Source of the DNA: an uncultured Clostridia bacterium
GTDB lineage: Bacteria > Bacillota > Clostridia > UBA1381
Assembly: GCA_934481375.1 (NCBI GenBank)
Contig: CAKSPN010000054.1
Coordinates: 1 to 9,080, forward strand
DNA length: 9,080 nucleotides
Reading direction: 5' to 3'
Of this stretch, positions 1-5,345 are shown one piece after another (the stretch's first letter is position 1; every line of letters begins with the position of its first letter). The notes beneath the pieces are model-generated. The model worked only from the letters and a program-made list of their open reading frames with translations, did no database searches and was not told the DNA's origin. Made by a program: the position numbers and the translations under genes.

Positions 1-260
1 GCTTTTTGAGCAATAAGCTTCTTTTCGGGGAGATTTTCGCTTTCACGGAGAAAAAATGCAATTCTGTCATCGGGGGATTTTTTTACGGCCATAACACCGC
101 CTTTGGTGCGTATAATAAGTCCTCTTTCTTCAAGCTTTATGAGGTCACGGCGCAGGGTGGAGATGCTTGTATATTGAGTTTTCAAAAGGACTTTTGTTGA
201 TACAAAATCCGACTTTTCGATGGTAGCTAAAAGTTCTTTTTCTCTTTCATAGAATGGCAT
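1..260 (-). CDS. DeoR-family transcriptional regulator, N-terminal part (cut by window edge)
   Basis: The reading frame starts at 260 (ATG on the minus strand) and runs off the left edge, giving 86 residues. The first 60 residues form a DeoR-type winged helix-turn-helix. It opens MPFYEREKELLATIEKSDFV, followed by a recognition helix around STLRRDLIKLEERG (residues 34-47) and a wing RTKGGV (51-56), the counterpart of the family's TIRRDL...RxhGG signature. GGAGG lies on the minus strand at 267-271, 6 bases before the ATG, and fixes the start. DeoR proteins usually bind DNA through this domain and sense a phosphorylated sugar with a C-terminal isomerase-like domain, which is outside the window. 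The gene is divergent from the 531-3972 operon, the usual arrangement for a local repressor; that regulatory link is inferred. The effector cannot be told. Confidence 0.85.
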   Translation of the reverse strand, partial: MPFYEREKELLATIEKSDFVSTKVLLKTQYTSISTLRRDLIKLEERGLIIRTKGGVMAVKKSPDDRIAFFLRESENLPEKKLIAQK

Positions 261-320
261 GATTATCCTCCGTATATTTAAATATTGAAATGAAAGTTCA
301 CATACAAATTCAAAAACTGT

Positions 321-343
321 GCATTATATATGCAATATAGTGC
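321..343. promoter_or_regulatory. imperfect 23-bp dyad, operator candidate
   Basis: The segment begins GCATTATA and ends AATATAGTGC. Pairing position i with 24-i gives matches at 1-3 and 5-9, one G-T at position 4, and an unpaired centre. It lies just downstream of the predicted start of the deoR-family transcript, where an autoregulatory operator could sit. It is AT-rich, so chance symmetry is possible. No binding protein can be assigned from sequence. Confidence 0.3.
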
Positions 344-364
344 GAAATTTGAAACATTATGAAT

Positions 365-394
365 ATTATATCATGAATGGAGCAAGATTGTCAA
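365..394 (-). promoter_or_regulatory. sigma-A promoter of the deoR-family gene
   Basis: On the minus strand a perfect -35 TTGACA (394-389) and a perfect -10 TATAAT (370-365) are separated by 18 bases. Transcription would start near 358 and leave a leader of about 100 nt before the ATG at 260. Confidence 0.75.
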
Positions 395-530
395 GATTTT
401 CGAGTGTGTTCCTGAATTTTATATATAAAGAATTAGATGGGTCCTCGAGAAATTACAAATATACAGGGGGTATTATTTAAACATAATTTAATAGAAGCAT
501 ATTTAATTAAATTAACGAGGAGGAAAGGAA

Positions 531-824
531 ATGGACAAAGATTTAAAGGTTGTTACATTTAACATCAGATGTGTGTGGAAAGGTTACGGCGATGGCATAA
601 ATAGTTTTGTTCACCGTGCGGGAATGGTTTACGAGGTTACTGATAAAATAGCCGCAACCTTTCATAATTGGGGGAAAAAGGCTGTTAAAATAGATTATAT
701 TTTTGCAACCAAATCGATAAAAAACAGTGTAAAATCTGTGTACATATGGGATGATTGCGATGAGGGCATATATTTATCCGACCATTATCCCGTATGCATG
801 GAATTTGATATTAAAAATATATAA
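531..824 (+). pseudogene. internally deleted endonuclease/exonuclease/phosphatase (EEP) family protein
   Basis: This 97-residue frame carries the two ends of an EEP-superfamily hydrolase without its middle. The N-terminus has the first-strand motif VVTFNIRC (residues 7-14, with the metal-site Asn11). The C-terminus has TFHNWG (43-48), KIDYIFAT (53-60) and LSDHYPVCMEF (82-92), which contains the catalytic Asp-His pair (84-85). Family members are usually about 250-280 residues. Missing are the QE metal-binding segment, the central Tyr/His region and the GDFN segment. The joins appear to fall after MVYE (residue 35) and after VTDKIA (about 41), and both keep the frame. A good ribosome binding site (GAGGAGG, 517-523) precedes the ATG, and the next gene starts 20 bases after the stop. 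It may be translated but should be catalytically dead as a nuclease or phosphatase. A deliberately reduced protein is possible but less likely. Confidence 0.75.
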
Positions 825-844
825 AAGCAAAGGAGTGATTTGAT

Positions 845-2140
845 ATGAGTGAAGTTTGCAGTTGCGGAAAAATACATAAAACATCGGTCAAAAAAGTTGT
901 TTCCGAACCCGGTGCGGTGGAAAAAATATCAGAATTTATAAAGTTTTTTAATTCATCAAAACCGTTTATTTTGGCGGATATGAATACATATAAAGAGGCG
1001 GGCGAAAGGGTATCGCAGATTTTACATAAGGACGGAATAAGTTATTCGGAATATGTGTTTGGCGGCGGTGAAGTCAAGCCTGACGAAAAAAGCGTTGGCT
1101 CGGTAATGATGCATTATGATAGTGACTGTGATTTAATTATTGCAGTTGGTTCGGGAGTGATAAATGATATAGGCAAAATTTTAAGCAGGCTCACAAAAAA
1201 TCCGTACATCATTGTTGCAACCGCTCCTTCGATGGACGGATATGCCTCTGCTGCTTCATCAATGGATGTTGACGGACTAAAGATTTCATTAAGCAGCAGA
1301 TGCCCGGATGTTATCATCGGCGATACTGATATTTTAAAAAATGCCCCGATAAGAATGATTCAGTCAGGACTCGGCGATATGCTTGCAAAATATATAAGTA
1401 TTTGCGAATGGCGTATTGCACATCTGCTCATCGGAGAATATTATTGCGAATATGTTGCGGATTTAGTGAGAACGGCACTGAAAAAGTGTATTGATAATGC
1501 GGATGGTGTTTTAAAAAGAGAGCAGAAGGCTGTCAAAGCGGTTTTTGACGGTTTGATTATGGGCGGAATGGCAATGGAGTATGCGGGGATTTCAAGGCCT
1601 GCATCCGGTGTGGAACACTATATTTCGCATATATGGGATATGAGAGGCCTTGCGTTCGGCACAAAAACAGATCTGCACGGAATACAATGTGATATAGGTA
1701 CACTGGTTGCTGCACAGGTGTATGAGAAACTGAAAAAATATTCGCCCGATAAAGAAAAGGCTCTTGCATATGTCAAGAATTTTGATATTGAAAAATGGAA
1801 TAAATCACTTGCTGAATTTGTCGGCGGCGGCGCAGCTGCGATGATAGAGCTTGAAAAGAAAGAGCAAAAATACAGCGTTGAAAAGCACAGGGCAAGACTT
1901 GATAAAATCATTGATAATTGGGCTGAAATTATAAAAATTATAAATGAAGAGGTTCCGTCGGCAGCGGAAATAGAAAGAATTCTGAATTCTATCGGCGCAC
2001 CAAAAACTTGTGATGAAATAGGAATTGATAAAGCAATACTTCCGATGACATTTAAAGCATCGAAGGATATAAGGGATAAATATGTACAGTCAAGACTGTG
2101 CTGGGATTTAGGAATAATAGATGATATTGAGTTTGATTAA
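845..2140 (+). CDS. sn-glycerol-1-phosphate dehydrogenase-like iron-containing alcohol dehydrogenase (AraM/EgsA type)
   Basis: This 431-residue protein belongs to the metal-dependent polyol dehydrogenase superfamily, in the branch containing B. subtilis EgsA (AraM), which reduces dihydroxyacetone phosphate to sn-glycerol-1-phosphate with NAD(P)H. Visible motifs are the nucleotide-binding turn AVGSGVINDIGK (100-111), ATAPSMDGYASAASSM (125-140), and metal-ligand positions Asp178 (GLGDMLAKY), His258 (GVEHYISH) and His278 (LHGIQCDIGT). A Cys-rich start, CSCGKIH (5-11), precedes the Rossmann part. The length is about 35 residues above the roughly 394 of EgsA. AAGGAG at 831-836 supports the ATG. 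The stop overlaps the ribosome binding site of the oxidoreductase gene, so the two are co-transcribed. Family assignment is firm. The substrate is inferred and could be another polyol or amino-sugar phosphate, given its oxidoreductase partner and DeoR neighbour. Confidence 0.85.
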   Translation: MSEVCSCGKIHKTSVKKVVSEPGAVEKISEFIKFFNSSKPFILADMNTYKEAGERVSQILHKDGISYSEYVFGGGEVKPDEKSVGSVMMHYDSDCDLIIAVGSGVINDIGKILSRLTKNPYIIVATAPSMDGYASAASSMDVDGLKISLSSRCPDVIIGDTDILKNAPIRMIQSGLGDMLAKYISICEWRIAHLLIGEYYCEYVADLVRTALKKCIDNADGVLKREQKAVKAVFDGLIMGGMAMEYAGISRPASGVEHYISHIWDMRGLAFGTKTDLHGIQCDIGTLVAAQVYEKLKKYSPDKEKALAYVKNFDIEKWNKSLAEFVGGGAAAMIELEKKEQKYSVEKHRARLDKIIDNWAEIIKIINEEVPSAAEIERILNSIGAPKTCDEIGIDKAILPMTFKASKDIRDKYVQSRLCWDLGIIDDIEFD

Positions 2141-2151
2141 GGAGAACTGAT

Positions 2152-3972
2152 ATGTTGAAAAATATACTTAAAACGGTTAAACATGATTGTGATTTGTGTG
2201 TTGTCGGAGGAGGACTCGGCGGTATACTTACTGCAATTTCTGCGGCAAGGCATGGTGCAAAGGTTGTACTCATGCAAGACAGACCTGTTCTCGGAGGAAA
2301 TTCATCATCGGAAATCAGAATGTGGGTGTCCGGTGCGGGCAGCCGTGTCAGAAACCTGCAGGAAACAGGCATAATGGAAGAAATATTACTTGAGAATATG
2401 TATAGAAATCCTTCGAGAAATTTCTCAATTTGGGATTCAATTCTTTATGAAAAGGTTAAATTTGAAGAAAATATAGAGCTGTTGCTTAACTGTGCGTGTT
2501 GCGATGCGATTACGGACGATAAAACTATAAAGACGGTGACAGGTTTTCAGCTTACAACTTATACATGGCATGAGGTTAATGCGAAAATATTTGCTGATTG
2601 TTCCGGAGACAGCATACTTGCGGAGCTTATCGGTGCGGAGTATATGCTCGGAAGAGAGGATAAAAAAACATTTGGCGAGAGTTTGGCTCTTGATACTGCA
2701 GATAGAAAAACTATGGGTATGAGCCTTATGATACAGGCGCATGAAACTGACAGAAAAATTGATTTTATTCCGCCCAAATGGGCTTATGTTTTCAATACAG
2801 ATGAGGAAATGAAAAACAAACCGCATGACTGTCTTGAAAAAATAAATACAAATTTCTATTGGATAGAGCTTGGCGGAGAGCAGGATTCAATACATAACAC
2901 TGAAGAAATTCGAGATGAACTATTAAAAATTGCGTTTGGAGTCTGGAATCACATAAAGAATAAGGGCGACCACGGCGCAGATAATTGGGAGCTTGATTGG
3001 ATTGGCTTTTTGCCCGGAAAGCGTGAGAGCCGAAGATATGTTGGCGATTATATTATGACGCAAGATGATGTTATGAACGGAAAAATACCGAGTGACACTG
3101 TTGCATACGGTGGGTGGCAGATGGACAATCATTTGCCGGGCGGCTTTTGGATGGATGGCGAGGACGGAGGTCATCTTCAAAAGGTAAGGCTTAATGAACC
3201 ATACGGAATACCATACAGGAGCCTATATTCTAAAAATATAAGGAATCTTATGTTTGCAGGAAGAAATATAAGTGCTTCACATCTTGCATTCAGCACAACA
3301 AGAGTGATGGCTACCTGCGGTGTTATCGGACAGGCAGTCGGAACTGCGGCTGCGCTTGCGGTTGAGTACGGTATATTGCCGTCGGACGTTTCAGCACACA
3401 TAAATGAGTTGCAAAAACGCCTTTTGGATGATGACTGTTTCCTTCCAAAATTCAGCAGGAAAATGCCTGAACTTACTCAAAAGGCAAGTCTGAGTGCAGA
3501 TTACGGCGATGTTTCCGCTATTCAAAACGGTGTTGACCGAAAAATATGGGGAAATGATAACGGATATTGGGGAATATGCGGAAGACCAATCACATATACC
3601 TTTGACGAAAAGCAGCATATAACATCATTCAGGCTGATTGTAGACAGTGATCTTGACCGTGAATATACGGATGGCAATCCTGATGCGCTGAATATATCGG
3701 CAACTCTGTTTAGACGCAGTGACTATAATCATACAACATTTGGATTTCCGAAATGTATGCTGAAAGAGTTTTCTGTTGAGGTTATCAATGATGACGGAAA
3801 ATGGGAAGAAGTATATTACACGGATTTAAATCATCATAGAATGATAACAGGGAATATAAACAGAGATACCACGGCTATAAGACTTATTCCTAAAAATACA
3901 TATTTTTCGGAATTGCTTTGGACAACATACGGAAGCGCTCAAGCGCATATTTTTGCATTTGACATACAATAA
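2152..3972 (+). CDS. FAD-dependent oxidoreductase (FAD_oxidored family)
   Basis: This 606-residue flavoprotein has a typical dinucleotide-binding start, CDLCVVGGGLGGILTAISAA (13-32, GxGxxG), followed by LMQDRPVLGGNSSSEIRMWV (40-59). FADCSGDSILAELIGAEY (147-164) is the second conserved flavin-contact block. NIRNLMFAGRNISASHLAF (363-381), with the following TTRVMATCG (382-390) and GQAVGTAAAL, is the hallmark C-terminal FAD block. Residues from about 445 onward form an extra region rich in beta-type patterns, resembling a galactose-binding-like or discoidin-type accessory domain. No signal peptide is visible, so it is cytoplasmic. AAGGAG (2139-2144) overlaps the upstream stop, and the gap of 11 bases shows translational coupling. 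Family members are often found in carbohydrate-use loci, but most have no known substrate. Here it probably works with the upstream dehydrogenase. A terminator at 4031-4065 ends the operon. Confidence 0.85.
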   Translation: MLKNILKTVKHDCDLCVVGGGLGGILTAISAARHGAKVVLMQDRPVLGGNSSSEIRMWVSGAGSRVRNLQETGIMEEILLENMYRNPSRNFSIWDSILYEKVKFEENIELLLNCACCDAITDDKTIKTVTGFQLTTYTWHEVNAKIFADCSGDSILAELIGAEYMLGREDKKTFGESLALDTADRKTMGMSLMIQAHETDRKIDFIPPKWAYVFNTDEEMKNKPHDCLEKINTNFYWIELGGEQDSIHNTEEIRDELLKIAFGVWNHIKNKGDHGADNWELDWIGFLPGKRESRRYVGDYIMTQDDVMNGKIPSDTVAYGGWQMDNHLPGGFWMDGEDGGHLQKVRLNEPYGIPYRSLYSKNIRNLMFAGRNISASHLAFSTTRVMATCGVIGQAVGTAAALAVEYGILPSDVSAHINELQKRLLDDDCFLPKFSRKMPELTQKASLSADYGDVSAIQNGVDRKIWGNDNGYWGICGRPITYTFDEKQHITSFRLIVDSDLDREYTDGNPDALNISATLFRRSDYNHTTFGFPKCMLKEFSVEVINDDGKWEEVYYTDLNHHRMITGNINRDTTAIRLIPKNTYFSELLWTTYGSAQAHIFAFDIQ

Positions 3973-3982
3973 GCTGAACAGG

Positions 3983-4005
3983 AACAGGTAATTGATGTGC
4001 CTGTT
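3983..4005 (+). other. small hairpin after the oxidoreductase gene
   Basis: AACAGG (3983-3988) and CCTGTT (4000-4005) form a 6-bp stem around an 11-nt loop, ahead of the main terminator. There is no T-run, so it is not a terminator itself. It may only protect the mRNA 3' end. Confidence 0.3.
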
Positions 4006-4030
4006 ATCTGTAATGAACACGAAAGCCGCG

Positions 4031-4065
4031 TCAGAGCAAGCGATATATCGTTTGCTCTGATTTTT
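4031..4065 (+). terminator. intrinsic terminator of the 531-3972 operon
   Basis: TCAGAGCAA (4031-4039) pairs with TTGCTCTGA (4052-4060). The core between them is itself the palindrome CGATATATCG (4041-4050). A TTTTT run follows at 4061-4065. The near-unbroken stem plus T-run is a strong Rho-independent signal. Confidence 0.9.
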
Positions 4066-4104
4066 GTATGAAGAAAACCAAAAAGGTCAATCGATAAACA
4101 AAAA

Positions 4105-4202
4105 TTCCTCCTATGTGTTATAATAAAGAAGACCTGCCGGTCAAGAAAGAAACACATAGGAGGAACGTATCTATGAAAAAAGAAAAACATAGACATAAAT
4201 AG
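4105..4202 (+). mobile_element. probable transposon-end remnant: hairpin-masked RBS and 9-codon ORF
   Basis: A perfect 15-bp inverted repeat (4105-4119 TTCCTCCTATGTGTT, 4151-4165 its complement) encloses a 31-nt loop. The right arm contains an AGGAGG site (4158-4163), 9 bases before an ATG at 4173. The left arm runs into a TATAAT box (4119-4124) with a weak -35, TAAACA, at 4095-4100. Transcription from this box would begin inside the loop, leaving the ribosome site open, whereas read-through from outside would mask it. That design is known for transposase genes of insertion sequences (IS10-like protection from impinging transcription). The ORF is only MKKEKHRHK and a stop (4173-4202). The basic start resembles openings of some IS30-type transposases, a guess from memory. 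I see no transposase body and no opposite end. A leader or attenuator is an alternative. Confidence 0.4.
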
Positions 4203-4306
4203 TTTAGCACATATAAAATAGAATTGCAAGCATTACATATGGAGAAATATGAAATTTGCATACCCAAATCGTGAGTTTTTATTTTACTAATATTTGATAA
4301 AACATA

Positions 4307-4335
4307 TTGATAAAAGCGGAAAAGTGTGATATACT
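4307..4335 (+). promoter_or_regulatory. promoter of small RNA unit 1
   Basis: TTGATA (4307-4312), a 17-bp spacer and TATACT (4330-4335), with TG at 4327-4328 giving an extended -10. Six bases later GTCACATAA begins, the expected transcription start. A second TTGATAAAA copy sits 13 bases upstream (from 4294). Confidence 0.85.
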
Positions 4336-4341
4336 GATACA

Positions 4342-4552
4342 GTCACATAATTCAATCAACAATTTCAGGCGATAACTCTCTATTTTCGTAGGGATAATAT
4401 ACTCTTTTTTTCGTATGCTAAGTTTGAATAGGCAAAAGTGCAAATTCCACTTGGCATATAGGAGAGTATCCGAATTTTGTTGAGAATTGTGTGACAACAA
4501 TCGGGGTTTGCATTTTTCGGTGTGCGGACAGCGATTGTCTGCACACTTTTTT
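4342..4552 (+). ncRNA. structured small RNA, unit 1
   Basis: The predicted transcript is about 211 nt from G4342 to the T-run. Helices drawn by hand: P1 pairs 4342-4353 with 4484-4495 and, past a 2-nt bulge, 4356-4362 with 4477-4483. A side hairpin pairs 4378-4382 with 4389-4393. P2 pairs 4399-4408 with 4460-4469. P3 pairs 4414-4423 with 4449-4458 (10 bp, one G-U). The 25-nt apical loop (4424-4448) contains GGCAAAAG then GTGCAAATTCC (4438-4448), which can pair over 11 positions with GGGGTTTGCAT (4503-4513) outside P1, forming a pseudoknot. No open reading frame with a ribosome site is present. The function is unknown to me. It could be a regulatory RNA that binds protein or mRNA through the apical loop. 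Confidence 0.8.
4520..4552 (+). terminator. intrinsic terminator of small RNA unit 1
   Basis: GTGTGCGGACA (4520-4530) pairs with TGTCTGCACAC (4536-4546): 11 bp with one G-U, loop GCGAT. A run of six T follows at 4547-4552. Confidence 0.92.
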
Positions 4553-4573
4553 ATTAATATTTGATAAAACATA

Positions 4574-4602
4574 TTGATAAAAGCAGAAAAGTGTGATATA
4601 CT
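4574..4602 (+). promoter_or_regulatory. promoter of small RNA unit 2
   Basis: TTGATA (4574-4579), 17 bp, TATACT (4597-4602), with the TG of an extended -10 at 4594-4595. It is identical to the unit 1 promoter except one base in the spacer. GTCACATAA starts at 4609 with the same 6-base gap. Confidence 0.85.
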
Positions 4603-4608
4603 GATACA

Positions 4609-4810
4609 GTCACATAAATTATTTTTTTTATAAATAATCTTTTCAAACTTAATATTATGAAAGTGTGTGTTTTTACTATGGGTAAAAATGCATGCTCCAT
4701 TTTCGCATACTTTCATTGTATAGTTTGAAAAGTATAAAGATAATTTGTGTGACAACAATCGGGGTTTGCATTTTTCGGTGTGCGGACAGCGATTGTCTGC
4801 ACACTTTTTT
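4609..4810 (+). ncRNA. structured small RNA, unit 2
   Basis: The predicted transcript is about 202 nt and is the most diverged body of the three. P1 pairs 4609-4625 with 4737-4753 (17 bp, G-U only at non-Watson-Crick positions). P2 pairs CTTTTCAAACT (4639-4649) with AGTTTGAAAAG (4722-4732), 11 perfect bp. P3 pairs 4657-4669 with 4704-4716 (13 bp, two G-U). The apical loop 4670-4703 holds GGGTAAAAATGCATGCTCC. Its last 11 bases (4688-4698) pair with GGGGTTTGCAT (4761-4771), with one mismatch and two G-U. The loop differs from units 1 and 3 at several bases, yet C and U changes there are still pairable with the unchanged partner. The 3' end is identical to unit 1. Confidence 0.8.
4778..4810 (+). 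terminator. intrinsic terminator of small RNA unit 2
   Basis: The same 11-bp stem and GCGAT loop as unit 1 (4778-4788 with 4794-4804), followed by six T at 4805-4810. Confidence 0.92.
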
Positions 4811-4831
4811 ATTAATGTTTGATAAAACATA

Positions 4832-4860
4832 TTGATAAAAGCGGAAAAGTGTGATATTAT
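4832..4860 (+). promoter_or_regulatory. promoter of small RNA unit 3
   Basis: TTGATA (4832-4837), 17 bp, TATTAT (4855-4860), extended -10 TG at 4852-4853. The -10 and the 6-base discriminator (ATTATT) differ from the other two copies, while the spacing to GTCACATAA at 4867 is kept. Confidence 0.82.
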
Positions 4861-4866
4861 ATTATT

Positions 4867-5074
4867 GTCACATAAACTTAATTAAATAATGAATTGGTAT
4901 TAGGCTTACAAGAGAAACCTGTATTTTTTGCATGCTTTAACGTTGGATAGGCAAAAGTGCAAATTCCACCAGTTAGAGTGTGCAAGAATATACTCAATTC
5001 TGATTAGGTTTGTGTGACAGCAATCGGGGTTTGCATTTTTCGGTGTGCGGACAGCGATTGTCTGCACACTTTTT
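4867..5074 (+). ncRNA. structured small RNA, unit 3
   Basis: The predicted transcript is about 208 nt. P1 pairs 4867-4884 with 5001-5018, 18 bp in which the only non-Watson-Crick positions are three G-U. P2 pairs GAATTG and GTAT (4891-4900) with CAATTC and ATAC (4990-5000, one bulged T). P3 pairs 4925-4941 with 4972-4988, including GCATGCTTTAAC against GTTAGAGTGTGC. The apical loop contains the same GGCAAAAGTGCAAATTCC as unit 1, and 4957-4967 can pair with GGGGTTTGCAT (5026-5036). The body shares almost no linear identity with unit 1 outside this loop, yet folds the same way. Confidence 0.8.
5043..5074 (+). terminator. intrinsic terminator of small RNA unit 3
   Basis: Stem 5043-5053 with 5059-5069, loop GCGAT, then TTTTT at 5070-5074. 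The sequence matches the other two copies, with one T fewer. Confidence 0.9.
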
Positions 5075-5204
5075 ATTTTGCCAATTTATACGGTGACAGA
5101 GGTGATTTATATTTTTCGTTTCGCAAAAATAAAGGTGCAAAATAAATTTACATAAGAACGCCGATAAATAAAAAAACGTTCCGTATTGTTGCCAAACATA
5201 GTAT
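5075..5204. other. AT-rich spacer with no gene seen
   Basis: No reading frame with a ribosome binding site and no promoter of reasonable quality on either strand. A short hairpin near 5109-5130 (ATTTTTCG ... CGCAAAAAT) is weak. The longest minus-strand frame here is about 30 codons, starts MFGNNTERFF, has no ribosome site and is not called. Confidence 0.4.
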
Positions 5205-5242
5205 AAAGGACTTAATCGTGTAAACAGAATTAAGTCCTTTTT
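5205..5242 (+). terminator. orphan terminator-like hairpin
   Basis: AAAGGACTTAAT (5205-5216) pairs perfectly with ATTAAGTCCTTT (5229-5240) over a 12-nt loop, ending in TTTTT (5238-5242). Nothing recognisable lies between the third RNA terminator and this one (5075-5204). Either it closes an unseen short transcript or it insulates the downstream promoter from read-through. Confidence 0.65.
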
Positions 5243-5291
5243 GAATATAAAACTCCGAAAACAATCTTACACACGTGACTGAGAGGGAATA

Positions 5292-5325
5292 TTGCGGATT
5301 TGCAGGGGTCACAGCAAATCCGCAA
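5292..5325. promoter_or_regulatory. 12-bp inverted repeat upstream of the acetylation operon, operator candidate
   Basis: TTGCGGATTTGC (5292-5303) and its exact complement (5314-5325) are separated by 10 bases. There is no T-run on either strand, so it is not a terminator. A related half-site, GCAGATTTGT (5357-5366), lies inside the spacer between -35 and -10 of the downstream promoter and matches 8 of 10 positions of GCGGATTTGC. The arrangement suggests a repressor or activator site controlling the MBOAT operon. Confidence 0.5.
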
Positions 5326-5345
5326 AAATCCTGTCATTTCACTGC

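Larger units (their letters stand above)
4291..5074 (+). repeat. tandem array of three small-RNA gene units (periods 267 and 258 bp)
   Basis: Three head-to-tail units each carry promoter, RNA body and terminator. The most conserved portion is a 131-bp block reaching from TTGTGTGAC at the 3' closing strand, through the terminator and the next promoter, to GTCACATAA of the next copy. It occurs at 4487-4617 and 4745-4875 with only scattered substitutions, mostly around the -10. Its left part recurs at 5010-5074 and its right part at 4291-4350. The roughly 130 bp between these blocks differ strongly between copies. Confidence 0.9.

Noticed and set aside
401..530. Promoter or riboswitch leader for the 531-3972 operon
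   Set aside because: TATTAT at 471-476 and AT-rich boxes exist, but none has a matching -35. No riboswitch core or T-box motif could be recognised, although a promoter must exist somewhere here.
1618..1911. Minus-strand frames inside the dehydrogenase and oxidoreductase genes
   Set aside because: They are antisense shadows of strongly conserved protein genes, with no ribosome sites and no family features.
4068..4097. Tiny ORF MKKTKKVNR after the operon terminator
   Set aside because: No ribosome binding site, and it starts within a few bases of the T-run. Chance Lys-rich frame in AT-rich DNA.
4279..4830. A 183-codon minus-strand open frame with internal repeats
   Set aside because: Its repeats are simply translations of the tandem RNA units on the opposite strand. 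It runs through the terminators and promoters of the plus-strand RNAs, has no ribosome binding site and includes runs unlike any protein.
4291..5074. CRISPR array or retron/type III antitoxin RNA repeats
   Set aside because: Repeats are about 131 bp with about 130 bp middles, each with its own promoter and terminator, and no Cas genes, reverse transcriptase or ToxN-like protein is present. Type III antitoxin repeats are far shorter.
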